Assembly: GCA_963971285.1 (NCBI GenBank)
Contig: OZ020256.1
Location: 8,496,541 to 8,560,540, forward strand
Direction: 5' to 3'
DNA: 64,000 nucleotides
Source of the DNA: Astropecten irregularis
Taxonomy: Eukaryota > Echinodermata > Asteroidea > Paxillosida > Astropectinidae
How positions within the stretch are numbered: position 1 is the first letter of the stretch; each line of letters opens with the position of its first letter. Under the pieces are notes generated by a model. The model saw only the letters and a list, made by a program, of their open reading frames with translations. It was not told the DNA's origin and searched no databases. Made by a program: the position numbers and the translations under genes. Of the stretch, positions 43,640-54,456 are shown piece after piece.

Positions 43640-43799
43640 AATTTAAAAGTGGTTAGAGCTACGATCATGATTCTTTCATCAAAAGTCAATGTTAGGCAAG
43701 GTCTTTCTTTGTATAACATTTTATATATTTGTATATCAATTTATAATATCATATGTGGAAAAGCCTTATGTGCTGTTTGCAACAGCCATAAATGTCTAG
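43640..43799 (+). mobile_element. HINE-B copy 5, right part and 3' end
   Basis: Resumes the core unit with TTTAAAAGTGGTTAGAGC and ends GTGGAAAAGCC, the GCTGTTTGCAACAGC hairpin and CTAG at 43796-43799, followed by TTTC. Confidence 0.65.
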
Positions 43800-44373
43800 T
43801 TTCTTCTTCTTCCTTTTCTTCTCCTCCCTCAAATCCCATAGACAAATGCACAGGGGGCATTCTCAGTCCCACTTTTGTCACTTTTAAGCAGCCGATTTTA
43901 ACCAAACTTGGTCAGAAGGAAGTCCGTACATGTATAGGGTAGTTGTCTCCCAAAACTTTCCGTCATCATGACGTCATCAGGTGTCATGTGACAAGCAATT
44001 TGAATTTAATAATCAAAATCTTTAAAAATCAACAAAAAATCAACCGTTTGAGATATTAAGTTGATTCTTTCGACAAAAGTCAATGTTAGGCAAGGTCTTT
44101 TTTTTTTAAAACATTGCTTTACCTCTGTGACCTCTACATCCGTTCAAACAGGAAGAAGTTCCTCATTTAAAAGTGGTAAGAGCTATGATCATGATTCTTT
44201 CACCAAAAGTTAATGTTAGGCAAGGTCTTTCTTTGTGAGACAAACGTGACCAAGTAGGCTTAATGTCTTAATCAAATGTCTTTGTGTGTAAAAGGTTTTT
44301 TTTATTTATTTTAACATCATAAAACGGAAAAGCCTTGTGTTCTGTTTTCAACATACCGGTACACAATCTCTAG
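43800..44373 (+). mobile_element. Helentron-like HINE-B copy 6
   Basis: Starts at the base after the CTAG of copy 5 with the TTC-rich 5' segment (hairpin missing), then CACTTTTAAGCAGCC, the TCATCATGACGTCATCAGG palindrome and one to two core units with altered half-sites (TTACCTCTGTGACCT). The 3' end is a damaged TCTGTTTTCAACA hairpin, then CTAG at 44370-44373. Confidence 0.6.
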
Positions 44374-44453
44374 TTGTTGTTTTTTCTTTGTCCACTTTTT
44401 CCCCATTGACATAACATGGGGGTTTTGTCTAGGGCACTTCTACCCTTATGCCA

Positions 44454-44586
44454 ATAGCGTTCCGCACTAATGACGTCACACCATGCATGCACGCACACAC
44501 ATACCCCCACTCACCACACGTTTGCATGGCTGGTTGCAATGTTTGTCTGAGGTTCGGTGATATTTTTAGCGCAAATGCGCAGTGCT
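44454..44586. repeat. Palindromic MITE, second copy of the 11946 family
   Basis: Starts AGCGTTCCGCACTAATGACG and ends GCGCAGTGCT. In HINE-A copy 5 the site is intact (CCAATTCCAATCAAC at 56684), which confirms the insertion. Confidence 0.7.
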
Positions 44587-45107
44587 ATTCCCATCAACTT
44601 CATACTTGGCACATAGTAAGACCAACATCCCGAATAGTGTCCCGCAATTTTACGTCATCATGACGTCATCACATGCATCATGACATCATCCTAAATGTGG
44701 AAATTTCAGGGCTCTTTTTCTCCGGAACTGCAAGTCTGATGCAACTGAAACTTGGTATGAATATGGGGACGTGTTATAGACAAAAAATGCAGTCACGTGT
44801 CGATGACGTCAACGTGTGATTTAATTTATATGACTTATTCAATTTTTGGACCTTTTTTTATATCTCATGAACGACAAATCGTATTTTCTTCCAGCAAATG
44901 TTTGTTAGGTACATGCCACAAAATACCAAAAAGTTGTGACATCATGATGACATCATTAAAAAAAAACGATTTTCAGATTCACATATAAGGGAATATCCGA
45001 TGGTGATGAAACTTGGTGGGTAGGTAGGGAATGGTACTAGTATCCTAAATGTAAAGTGACGTCATGATGACCTTAACGACTGATTTTTTGTTGATTTTTG
45101 AATACTA

Positions 45108-45245
45108 TGGTTCAACTTGGTTCGCGTTTCTTGTTCCTTTTCCTATGCACCAGAAAGAGTTGAACAGGTAATAATAATAATATTGACTGGCCTTACTTTC
45201 CGGAGATATCACATATATTTCCCTCACTAGACCCATATTGCCCTC
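45108..45245 (-). repeat. Repeat shared with 48165-48360
   Basis: Contains TCCTATGCACCAGAAAGAG-type and AATATTGACTGGCCTTACTTT blocks that recur in reverse complement at 48215-48350. It interrupts HINE-A sequence. Here it lacks one arm of the hairpin seen at 48147-48292. Confidence 0.6.
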
Positions 45246-45715
45246 ACATATTGTGTACACGAGAACGTAGCACGACGAGCTAGAAATTAAAATCAATCAT
45301 TTTGCTGTTTCCACCGCTCATATGCACAACCATACATACTATGCTCACTGGCCTTTAGTAGACTCAGCCATTTCTGTGTTTCTCATGGCCGTGTGTATCT
45401 GTATACTTGTATTGATGGACGAGTGACGACACTCCCGATAGTTGCTGATAAACTATTTCTCTGTACTGGGCCAATATTGTACATGTTTATTTTTAAAATT
45501 TCATAAAACATATGCGAAACAGCTCAGTGTTTGTTACCAACAAACACAGGTCTAGTTTTCCAGTTATTTTTGTTTCAACTTAACAAACAGTGCATCAAGA
45601 TTTATTTCTTGCAATGCCATTAGTAATGTTAATTTGGGGTTTTATTTATTTATCTGTGAACCAGAGAGTTAATTTTTCTTCTAATTATACTGGTTTCTTT
45701 CATTTTTTCGTATAG

Positions 45716-45838
45716 ATCCTACCATTGCTTGTTGAGGTTCTTCATTGCTTGCCAGCTACAAGTACTAAGATGCATATGACTTGCTTGCAGTTCATTTATT
45801 GGTCACTACTTAAACTGAATCAAGGTCAAGGGTCGCAG
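45716..45838 (+). CDS. Putative host exon (123 bp, phase 0-0)
   Basis: A pyrimidine-rich TTTCATTTTTTCGTATAG acceptor precedes it and CAG|GTAAGA follows. The 41 codons are open in phase 0 and read ILPLLVEVLHCLPATSTKMH followed by a leucine-rich, helical-looking MTCLQFIYWSLLKLN. It has no resemblance to the surrounding transposons. The style suggests an alpha-helical repeat protein, but I do not recognise the family. It could belong to the same gene as 57989-58337, on the same strand 12 kb away. That link is inference. Confidence 0.45.
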
Positions 45839-46017
45839 GTAAGATATAATGAAGTTGATTTTATGCCCAAATGCTCTGTGTGGTTATTTGTAACAAATGA
45901 AATAGGAAACTAGAGGCACCAGGGCTCTCCCTTAACTTTTTTTTTCAGTCGCCAGCCGGGACTACCCAGCCAGAGTTTTGGGTAGTCCGCCAGCTTTTCA
46001 ACTTTTTATGCTATTTT

Positions 46018-47154
46018 TTCATCATCATCAGGTCGAGCGAGCTCGGCATTCATTGACACAATCCTTCCATCTGTCACTGTCCCTCATCAGTGCTGATAGA
46101 TCCTCAGAGTCACAGCCAATATCATCCACCATTTGGTCGATGTATACTGTTGAGCGTCTCCCACTGCTTCCCTTTCCATGTGCAGGTTGCCAAAGTACTA
46201 TAAAGTCATTAGCCACTTCCCCTTTGCTCCTGTAGCAGTGACCATCGAACCTCAGTCTTCTATCCCTAATTATTTCACTGATTGGTGGAAGATTTCTGTA
46301 CAGTTCTTTCTTGGTAGGATGCTGATTCCATGAAATGTTTAGAGCTGCTCTTAACATTCTAGTGAAGCTTTTTCTAGTGATTTTATTAGTGTCCACGTGG
46401 TTGCTCCATATACAAGGACTGATTCAACAGTTGCACGGAAGAAGTTTCTTTTGAGATTTGTTGGTAGCGATAATTTCCATATGGTATCTAGTTTATTTAG
46501 AGCACCCCATGCTTTTCCCAATCTGATTTCAACGTCTCGTTTTGTTGATGCAATGTTGCTTCCCAGATAGGTGAATTCCTGCACCGCTTTGATGTTGCTT
46601 TTGTTGAGCAATTTGATACAGCATGGGTGTTGCTGATTGTAACAGATAAATTCTGTCTTCTTGGTATTGACATATAATCCAAGTTCGCTAGCAGTTTGTT
46701 CTATTGATGTAAGAGGATTGTTCCATCTGTCAGGTAGTCTGAGATGATAGCAATATCATCAGGATCAGTAATTTTTACTGCAGGGTGTCTTCTGCTTGTT
46801 GATTTAGAGAGGGTGAAGCCCAGATCTTTATCAGCGTCTATGGCTTTTCTCAATACAAAGTCGAGGCACATAACAAACAAGTATGGGGCTAAGGTGTCAC
46901 CTTGTAGAACACCACTTGTGATGTCAAAGAAGACTGTATCTCCATCGGGTGACCTGACCATAGACTCTGTATTTGTATACATCATCATGATAGCATTTAT
47001 TGTTTCCTCAGGTATTCAGAAAGCTAGTAATATCTGTTTCATTTTCTGACGATGGATTGAGTCAAAAGCCTTAGAAAGGTCTATGAAGAGCAAAATTGCT
47101 TGGAGATGTTGTTCTTTGCGACCTTCGCAGGACAGGATCAACATGAGGTCTCAG
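46018..47154 (-). pseudogene. Minus-strand APE LINE, C-terminal part
   Basis: Minus-strand order: LLFIDLSKAFDSIHRQKMKQ near 47080, SGVLQGDTLAPYLFVMCLDF near 46900, and KITDPDDIAIISDYL near 46760, where the catalytic box reads DPDD in place of YADD or [24 protein letters not shown] follows at 46585, then WNQHPTKKELYRNLPPISE, LRFDGHCYRSK and a DRWKDCVNECRARS end. The tail is a GAT repeat. Stops and frame changes make it inactive. Confidence 0.8.
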
Positions 47155-47500
47155 CTCTGTTGAGCAGCATTAAATGGATTGCATACGTTTGGTAATTTGA
47201 GCCTAATGTTTGTTTCAAACCAATATAATTGAATATATATACCATAAAACTAACCTGTGAAAGTTTCAATTCAAAAGGTGGTAGCGTTTTTGAGATTTTG
47301 GCGACAAACTAGAGCGGTTATTTCACGCCAGAGAACAGTAAATCAATAGCTGAGAAGCGTTACGGCCATAACGCTTCTCAGATTCATAATTTTTGGAGAT
47401 AAAAAGTGACATATTTTTCCATAACCGCGGTACTTCGAATTGGACGTTTCTCAATATGCATTATACTATCCAAAGCAGCTGTACTTCTCACCAAGTAAGT
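47155..47500. mobile_element. Insertion in the LINE with a central 30-bp palindrome
   Basis: LINE coding sequence stops near 47500 and resumes near 47154. The 345-bp interval has no frame but contains TGAGAAGCGTTACGG and its inverse ending ATAACGCTTCTCA (47353-47382), close to the centre. I could not find clear terminal repeats or a target duplication, so the class is open. Confidence 0.45.
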
Positions 47501-48139
47501 TTTTATTGCCATAAATTTTCAGAGTCATTACCAATCGTATGCAATGCCTTTAAGTTGTAAATCTTGGCCGCTATTGATGTTAGAGTGATCCCTCTGTAGT
47601 TGGTAGCATCTCCCAGATCCCCTTTCTTCGGGAACGGCAACAGACATCCTTGTGTCCATTTTTCTATAGGGCTTCCAGAGTACACAGCATTGCATAGTTA
47701 AAGAAGAATGTCACTGAAATTTTCTAGCCATTCCATACTTCTGTGGGGATATTGTCTAATCCGCATGCTTTCCCATTCTGGGTGTTCTTCAGTGCTGTAC
47801 AAAGCTCATCTATTGTAAAGGCTCCTTTCTTTATACCAAGTTCATTGTTAAATAGAGGTGTTATTACAGACTCGTAAAAGAGCGGGTGGTTTTCCTAGGA
47901 GATTCTCGAAGTGCTGCTTCCATAGTTTCAGTCTTTCCTCTTGACATGAGGCTCTCAGTTTGCCTCTATTGGTCGATTTTCTATCACTTATCTCTTTTAC
48001 GGCTTTCCATGCTTGGGAGCTCTTTTGGCTTGCTGCAGAATTTGCAATTTCATATATCTTTTTCTGAACATGGTTTTTCTGTTCTTTCCCATATACGGCA
48101 ATGAGTGCATCTCTAGCTGAGTTGAATTTACTGATATTT
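47501..48139 (-). pseudogene. Minus-strand APE LINE, linker and first reverse transcriptase blocks
   Basis: Reads KFNSARDALIAVYGKEQ, KAVKEISDRKSTNRGKLRA, ERLKLWKQHFENLLGKPP, then ALKNTQNGKACGLDNIPTE and LLPFPKKGDLGDATNYRGIT. The last two are the start of reverse transcriptase. One or more stops lie near 47725. Confidence 0.8.
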
Positions 48140-48635
48140 ATATAATATTGACTGGCCTTGAGGGAGATACCACATATATTTCCCAAACTAGTCTCATATT
48201 GTCCTGAGTTGAAGACGAGGGCAATATGGGTCTAGTAAGGGAAATACATGTGGTATCTCCCGAAAGTAAGGCCAGTCAATATTATCATTATTACCTGTTC
48301 AACACTTTCTGGTGCATAGGAATAGGAACAAGAAAGCCAAACCAAGTTGAACCATAGATATCAGAAGAAAAAACAAAAATAAAATAATTATTCTTCCGCT
48401 ATCTATGGTTTCAACGCTAAGTTAAGCATTGAATGCATAACGCGCGTGGAAGTTACGCGTTCAACACGCTGAGGTGAATTATGGACAGCTAATTGTTGTA
48501 CATAGGCGCAATAGGAAAATTACTCTTTTCGCGAAAGAGGGGTGTATGAATATTATGGTCACTCGTCATTCAGCTGAGCCCCGACAGACAAAATATGCCT
48601 TTATATCTTGTCTCCAAAATGCCTCATTCAGGTAA
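48140..48635. mobile_element. Insertion in the LINE containing a hairpin MITE
   Basis: The LINE reading TTDII breaks at about 48635 and continues as ISKFN at about 48139. Within the insert, AATATTGACTGGCCTT at 48147 is inverted at 48277-48292, forming arms around a short spacer. ACCATAGATATCAGAAG and its partner CTATCTATGGT (48352-48410) make a second hairpin. The first hairpin shares sequence with 45108-45245. Confidence 0.6.
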
Positions 48636-48922
48636 TAATATCTGTGGTTGGCTCTGATTTCTTAATTTTGGCTATTCTGCGAAGTGCTTTCCTTCTTTCA
48701 GTTATCTCCTGATTTTCCCAGGGGACCCTTTTCTTGACTTTTTCCTCGAGTGGCACAGTTTCTTTTGCTGCTTCTTCACAGGACAACACAAAGTTGTTAT
48801 ATGTGCTGTTTAGTGAGTTCTTCAGGTTTTCTTGTTGTAGAGCTGCAAATCTGTTTTTAAGTTTGAGTGTAAAGGAGTTTGCTGCATTTGAGTCTTTTTT
48901 AAGTGTGGACCAGTCATATGGC
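48636..48922 (-). pseudogene. Minus-strand APE LINE, linker segment
   Basis: The segment FTLKLKNRFAALQQENLKNS, SCEEAAKETVPLEEKVKKRV and WENQEITERRKALRRIAKIK belongs between endonuclease and reverse transcriptase. Its start is cut by the plus-strand LINE at 48923, and the sequence continues on the far side at 51149. Confidence 0.8.
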
Positions 48923-48934
48923 CTAGTGAAGACT

Positions 48935-50153
48935 CGCATCAAACTACATCTCAGCACAAATAGGAACAACAACAAGGTCAAGCCAAGACTGGACGTTGAA
49001 CGTCTAAAGGATGAAGAGACTAGGAAGAGGTACTGCGAGGCAGTCAAGAAAAAGCTGGAAGAGACCAGGAGCACATCCAAAGACATAGAGGAGGTGTGGG
49101 AGAAGCAGAAGAATGCATATGTCAAATCAGCTGAAGAGGTGTTCGGCTTTAAGAAGGGGAAAAGCAAGCCATGGATCAGTGGATCAGTAAAAACAGCTGG
49201 AAATTAATTGAAGAGAGGAAAGTTATTAAGACCAAGATTGACAGTACCCGCTCAGAGAGAATAAAAAACAGATTGAAGGAAGAGTACAAGGAGAAGGACA
49301 AGGAGGTGAAGAAGAGTGTGAGAGAGGACAGGAGGAGATGGATGTCAGAGAAAGCAGAAAGAGCACAGAAGGCAGCGGAGAATGGAAGACAGAAAGAACT
49401 GTACAGTATAGTAAAGCAGCTGACAAGACAGGGCACCAGACAAGCAGCAGCAGTGAAGAACAAGAACAGAGAGCTGATGAAGAGCCAAGAGGCCAGGCTG
49501 GAGAGGTGGAAGGAACATTTCCAAGAAGTGCTCAACTCAACAGGGATGCATCAGAAGAACCACCACAAGAAGAAGGGGATGAGACAGAAGAGCTGGACAT
49601 CTCAGCGGAAACGCCAACTATCGAAGAGATCAAAAGTGCACTGAAGGCCCTCCGGAATGGAAAAGCCCCTGGAACAGACCAAATCTCAGCAGAAATGCTC
49701 AAAGCAGACATTGAACAAACCAGCCAAGAATTGAAGCAGACTTTTGATCTCATTCGGGAGAAAGAGACAGTTCCTGCACAGTGGACTAAAGGACTCATTT
49801 GCAAAATTCCGAAAAAAGGCAATCTTCAGGAATGTGGCAACTGGCGGGGAGTCACTTTGCTGCCTCTGGCCAGCAAAGTGCTCAGCAAGATCCTTATCAA
49901 CAGGATCCAGGCAGGAGTGGACTCATCACTCAGGAAAGAGCAAGCTGGCTTCAGAATAGGAAGAGGAAAAGTTGACCAGATATTCATCCTCAGGAATATT
50001 CTGGAGCAAGTCAACGAATGGAATGCTACGTTGTACATCCACTTTGTTGACTTTGAAAAAGCCTTCGATTCCATACACCGAGACAGCCTTTGGATCATCA
50101 TGCGTCAATATGGAATCCCACAGAAACTGATCCAGATAGTCAAGACCCTTTAA
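48935..50153 (+). pseudogene. LINE linker and first half of reverse transcriptase
   Basis: Frames shift near 49200 and again near 49550. KPRLDVERLKDEETRKRYCE opens the linker, followed by a lysine- and glutamate-rich coiled-coil-like stretch to 49640. Then IEEIKSALKALRNGKAPGTD, GLICKIPKKGNLQECGNWRG, LRKEQAGFRIGRGKVDQIF and IHFVDFEKAFDSIHRDSLW give reverse transcriptase blocks up to the first catalytic aspartate. It ends at a TAA at 50151-50153. Confidence 0.85.
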
Positions 50154-50175
50154 GAGGACTTTCAGTGCTCCGTCA

Positions 50176-50958
50176 TTGTGGAAGGAAAATGAAACAAGAG
50201 ACCGGTTTCCCGTGATTACCGGAGTGAAGCAGGGCTGCTGCATGTCGGGATTCCTCTTCCTGTTGGTGATCGACTGGGTAATGCTGAAAACTGTAGAGGG
50301 TGGGAGAACTGGAATCAGATGGAACTTCACAACTATGTTGGAGGACCTCGACTTTGCAGATGATCTCGCCCTTTTATCCTTGGCAATGAATCACATGCAA
50401 CACAAAACAGCAAAACTGGAAGACAATGCAGCTAAGGTTGGGCTGAAGCTGAATGGACGGAAATGCAAAGCCATGAAAGTCAACAGCAAGAGTGATGACA
50501 AGTTGAAGGTTGGAGAACGTGAAGTGGAGGAGGTGGAGAACTTTACTTATCTGGGCGCAAATGTCACAAAGGATGGTGGAGGCACAGCAGATGTCAAGAA
50601 GAGAGTAGCCTTGGCCAGTGCACAGATGAAGCGGCTATCAAACATCTGGCAAGCCAGCGACATCAGCGGAAAGACCAAAGCTTCGCTCTTAAAGGGCCTG
50701 GTCTTGTCAGTCCTACTCTACGGGTGTGAGACCTGGAATCTGACAAAGGGAGAGGAAGAGAATCTGGACATCTTCCAGACCAAGTGCCTGAGGAGAATTT
50801 TCAAGATTCAAAGGCAGCAACATGTCTCCAATAAAACAGTTCTAGAGATGGCAGGGGCAGACAAGATCAGCGAGGAGGTGAGAAGAAGGAGATGGAATTG
50901 GATTGGTCATGTCTTTAGAAAGGACAGGAACGATGACTGTGCTGTGGCCCTTGGGTGA
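50176..50958 (+). pseudogene. LINE reverse transcriptase, second half
   Basis: Continues as FPVITGVKQGCCMSGFLFLL, then LDFADDLALLSLAMNHMQHK with catalytic FADD, then VEEVENFTYLGANVTKDGG, LLYGCETWNLTKGEEENLD and RRRRWNWIGHVFRKDRNDD. After the stop at 50956-50958 the next codons still read GRRKRGHPKTTWRRMVER and WRNDVLALCAFWHR, so the stop is a single lesion near the C-terminus. It is close to intact apart from two or three lesions. Confidence 0.85.
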
Positions 50959-51148
50959 ACACCTGAAGGAAGACGGAAACGGGGCCACCCAAAAACAACT
51001 TGGCGGCGAATGGTGGAGCGGAATGGCGCAGGCTGGAGCACGTGGAACTCAGCATGTTTTTCAGCTGCAGACCGAACTCAGTGGAGGAATGATGTCTTGG
51101 CCTTGTGTGCCTTCTGGCACAGAGAGAAATGATGATGAGTCATATGGC

Positions 51149-51760
51149 GGCTTTCGAGAGGTTTGATTCTTATTTGCTCTTAAACTCAAACGTATCTTGG
51201 CAGAGACTATGCGGTGATCAGATTTTACTCCTTCAAAGGTGTTGTACGTATGCTCTGCAGTCATTTACACTGTTCTTCCATTTTCTATTGATGATAACAT
51301 AGTCCAGTTGCGTTTTTGCTTTATTGGGTGCAGTGTAGGTCCATCTTTGTTCTGTATGTTTCTGAAAGCAGGTATTTAGAGGCAGCAGATTTTGTTCCCT
51401 CAAGAAGTTTCTCAGGTGGATACCGTTTCTGTTAGATGTCTGATGGTAAGCAAATTTATACCTTTCATCTTGCCCAAGATTGCCATTGAAGTCACCCCCA
51501 ATTACCAGTATGTTGTGTTTTGGTATCTGTCAAGTGACTGATGAAAGTTCCTCGTAGAAATTCTCCACTTTAATTTCTTCCTGAACATTTGACTATAACA
51601 GCATATAACTGTTGTCTTGAGTGTTTCCATTGAATGTTCCTACTAATATTCTTGGGGAGACACTTCTATTGAATCAAGAGCTTTATAGGCATCTGGGCTT
51701 AGAAGCATTGCTATTCCGCCGATGGCTGCATTCATACTGTTTTACCAGGCTATTTTTTCA
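51149..51760 (-). pseudogene. Minus-strand APE LINE, endonuclease
   Basis: Minus-strand order from 51735: AIGGIAMLLSPDAYKALDSI, then after shifts VENFYEELSSVT and KHNILVIGGDFNGNLGQDER with GDFN, then RWTYTAPNKAKTQLDYVIIN and TFEGVKSDHRIVSAKIRLSL with the catalytic SDH. It continues into 48922 after removal of the plus-strand LINE. The upstream third of the endonuclease is missing. Confidence 0.8.
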
Positions 51761-52287
51761 ATCAAACTTATAATTGGTAAAAAGACATCGTTATTTGCAA
51801 TTTCGGCAAACAAGTGTTACCGGTAACTACTTTATACTTCAGAGGTCATATCTAGTTGAATCATTCAACCAAATGTCAGTTTTCGTTTGAAAAAAATCTA
51901 AGCAAATATATTACACAATCACCAACAAATTGGAAGTCAACTTTAAAAAAAATACAAATTTGGCATTAGCTAAAAAAAGGAAAATTACTTGGGTAAACCA
52001 GTTTAAATAATAATATTAAACACTAGGCCTATATTTTATGAACCTGGTTATAGACATATTCTAAATTTTACAGAATAAAATTACATTCATTGCAAAAGTG
52101 ATGACGGATGAGAAATAATAACAGTCAATCTTAGCTTAAGAGCGAAAATCAATAACAGATGAAAAGAACTTGAAGAATTTCCGTGCAACGCGGCATGTAA
52201 CGTGACCGAGCGTGTCAACGTGTGCAGACCGTATGCAGCAGTAGGTCTCTTGCAGTACACGTGCACATGTATACATGCAAGGCAGCT
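51761..52287. other. AT-rich, nothing recognised
   Basis: No domain, exon or transposon end found. Confidence 0.5.
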
Positions 52288-52435
52288 GGGGCCGATTTCA
52301 TAAAACTTACGACGCGTCGCAGAGTTAAGACGCATCCTTTCTCTATGGACTCATCGCATAGATGCGACGCGTCGCAGCTAGGACGCGTCGCAAATCGAGT
52401 TGCGACGCGTCGCAGAGTTTTATGAAATCGGCCCC
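52288..52435. repeat. Palindromic MITE with repeated ACGCGT cores
   Basis: GGGGCCGATTTCATAAAACT at the left faces AGTTTTATGAAATCGGCCCC at the right. The interior has at least four copies of the self-complementary ACGCGT core, mostly within GCGACGCGTCGC (52311, 52355, 52382, 52403). Length 148 bp, non-coding. Confidence 0.75.
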
Positions 52436-52734
52436 TGATGACTCACTGCTTGATGCAGTTTAGTACATCATTTATGCATGTTGATTAGAGTCGCATTGCG
52501 TCGCAAACCTGACAGTATTGTTTCCAGATTATTTCTGTAACTGTACAGTAACAATTGTAAAGCGTGCTGTTGCGCCATCTATTTTCTACACATTGGAGAA
52601 CACTGATCCTCGGTTTATTTCAACAAAATTTGAGTCGCCCGTCGGTCTACCGAGGGAAGGGTTTTGACTCGCCCGTCGCTTTTTTAGTCGTATTTGGCAC
52701 CCGGGCGACCGCTAAGGTCGAGCCCTGGGTACTA
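52436..52734. other. Short repeats, no gene
   Basis: The block 52630-52730 contains GTCGCCCGTCGGTC and GGGCGACC repeats of an unidentified interspersed family. It is followed at 52735 by a small HINE-type end (CTGCAGCAGAACATAGGGCTTTTCC). Confidence 0.4.
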
Positions 52735-53175
52735 TGTCTGCAGCAGAACATAGGGCTTTTCCACAACATGCTTTTTATTAGCTGTTGCGACATTTCTGAT
52801 GTATAAAATGCATATTTTGGTTCCACACACCACAATTCTTGCTACAGATATTCTGGCCTCTGAGGAGTGCTCCACATCAGCCACTTTCACATGGGGCACT
52901 AGTACAACAGCAACGCCCGTCAACGCCCTTCCTTTCATTCCGTTGTAGAATACCTTCAAACCCTTGAGGATGATGGGATCATCAAATTCAATTTCTCCTT
53001 GGCCAATGATGCGGGTCTCCTGCATGCAACAGATGTCTTGTTTTAGCGTCTTAATTTGCATCAATCACTCTGCCAGCTTGCTCTCGCATTTTGCTTTTCT
53101 AACATTTACTGTGCCAATATGCACATGATGGTAACTTCGTGATTTGTTTGCATTGCACCTGATGTTGTTGTTCAT
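52735..53175 (-). pseudogene. APE LINE fragment, endonuclease N-terminus
   Basis: Minus strand: HIGTVNVRKAKCESKLAE, then after one stop LKQDICCMQETRIIGQGEIE with the catalytic glutamate of the QET/QETR motif, then ILKGLKVFYNGMKGRALTG and VAVVLVPHVKVADVEHSSEA. It overlaps in domain position with the endonuclease at 51660-51735, so it is from a different LINE copy. Truncated at both ends. Confidence 0.7.
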
Positions 53176-53324
53176 ATCATTATCATTATCGAGTAAAGTT
53201 ACAGCTTCTGTTATTCATTCATATGTTATGTCACGTATTGATTATGGTAATGCTCTATTGTTCAAGGCATTTTCTTACCAACTAGCTAAATTACAACGTC
53301 ATTGAAAAGTGAACAAAGAAAAAT

Positions 53325-53397
53325 TTAGTGGAGCAGGATTCGAACCGGCGATCTCCTGAATACTGTACAGGCGCTCTACCAACTGAGCTATCCAGCC
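53325..53397 (-). other. tRNA-like segment
   Basis: GGATTCGAACC B box and ACTGAGC A box are present on the complement. The acceptor stem is weakened (TTAGTGGAG). Not a functional tRNA gene. Confidence 0.55.
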
Positions 53398-53650
53398 CTA
53401 CGTTGGTGGTGCATGACCCCAATTGTCAATTATCTTTATTCGTTTGGCAGTCAGAAGCCATGAAACTATGCACACACCGCTTTACCCCAGGGATCATTTT
53501 TCAATGATATACGCAGCAATGCTGCAACCTGGGAACGGTACATGGGGGATCACTCAAAGAGGATACAACTTTTTAATTAATATAATCATCAAATAACCAC
53601 AAGGGAAACTGACTGAATTTAAAGTAATTGAAAAGTGAACAAAGAAAAAT

Positions 53651-53723
53651 TTACTGGAGCAGGATTCGAATCGGCGACCTCCTGAATACCATACAGGTGC
53701 TCTACCATCTGAGCTATCCAGCC
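53651..53723 (-). other. tRNA-like segment
   Basis: Same family, with further changes (GAATCGG at the T arm, ACCATCTGAGC at the D arm on this strand). Confidence 0.55.
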
Positions 53724-53749
53724 CTACGTTGGTGGTGACCCCAAAAGTC

Positions 53750-54011
53750 AATGCGCCGTATTTTTGAACGCAAGAGGGCGCTGTTAGGTACAAATTTATA
53801 TACTTTCTGGGGGTATGGTCCGATTAATTGTCAATTGAGCAGAGGTCATTTACAGACAATTTTGTCTTTTGGGATACGATAGATGTGTATATTGTTACTA
53901 CGACATGTACGAGTTGTATTCTGACACAGCGGTACACAACAACAATGCATTGTCAAATGACCCCCGGAAGTAATTTGAAGCGCCCTCACTCGTTCAAAAA
54001 TACCGCGCATT
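53750..54011. mobile_element. TIR MITE nested in the tRNA-like unit
   Basis: AATGCGCCGTATTTTTGAACG at the left is inverted at the right (CGTTCAAAAATACCGCGCATT) with one mismatch, and GAGGGCGCT faces AGCGCCCTC just inside. Retroposon sequence is continuous on either side. 262 bp, non-coding. Confidence 0.75.
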
Positions 54012-54244
54012 ATCATTGTTCGTTTGGCAGTCAGAAACCAGCCATGAAACCACGCACACACAGGGGTGTTTGTAACACGCACACAGTGGTGTGTGCGTGT
54101 TTTTTTTATGATTATATTAATAAAAAGCCGTATCCTCTTTGAGTGATCCCCCATGTACAGCTCCCAGGTTGCAGCATTGCTGCGTGTATCATTGAAAAAC
54201 GATTCCTGGGGTATAGGGAAAATCACACGTTACTACTAAGGAAA

Positions 54245-54456
54245 AATATGCAGTTTATTCACCCAAAGAAATTACAAGAACATTGCTCCTAGCACCTTGT
54301 ACAGCGTGATTTCCAACAGCAGCCTGAGCTGGTCCATCCTGAAGGGTTTCCACACATTCTTCCACCAGTAAACATGGAGCCTGTGGATGAGAGCCCTCCA
54401 GACACCACAGAGTTAGTGCACTGCTTTCAGAAGCTCAACAACGGGAAATGCCAGGG
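54245..54456 (+). pseudogene. LINE linker and first reverse transcriptase motif
   Basis: Reads EPVDESPPDTTELVHCFQKL followed by NNGKCQG, the start of reverse transcriptase (usual LKNGKAPG). Interrupted at 54457 by a foldback element and continued at 55155. It is part of one LINE copy extending to about 55985. Confidence 0.6.

Larger units (their letters stand above)
44374..45555 (+). mobile_element. Helentron-like HINE-A copy 4
   Basis: Follows copy 6 with no gap. It has the HINE-A body (CTTCATACTTGGCACATAG, TATCTCATGAACGACAAAT, GGGTAGGTAGGGAATGG) and ends with the GCGAAACAGCT subterminal block, GTGTTTGTTACCAACAAACAC and CTAG at 45552-45555 plus TTTT. Two MITEs (44454, 45108) have inserted in it. 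Confidence 0.65.
48923..51138 (+). mobile_element. 5'-truncated plus-strand LINE inserted in the minus-strand LINE
   Basis: Bounded by exact 10-bp repeats GTCATATGGC (48913-48922, 51139-51148). Begins in the last residues of the endonuclease (LVKTRIKLHLS), so it was truncated on insertion, and ends in a GATGAT tail. Target-primed reverse transcription explains truncation, tail and duplication together. Coding pieces are given separately. Confidence 0.9.
53299..54232 (-). mobile_element. tRNA-like retroposon units in tandem, with a nested MITE
   Basis: Two tRNA-like heads (53325-53397, 53651-53723) lie 326 bases apart on the minus strand, each followed by the TTGGTGGTG...TTTGGCAGTCAGAAGCC body. 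More diverged than the block at 34.4-35.5 kb. The second unit is broken by the MITE at 53750-54011, and the final part includes an inverted copy of the body (54118-54232), giving a foldback arrangement. Confidence 0.75.

Noticed and set aside
48628-49207. Open frames on both strands across 48.6-49.2 kb as one gene
   Set aside because: The strand of homology switches at the exact 10-bp duplication, so two LINEs of opposite orientation meet there.
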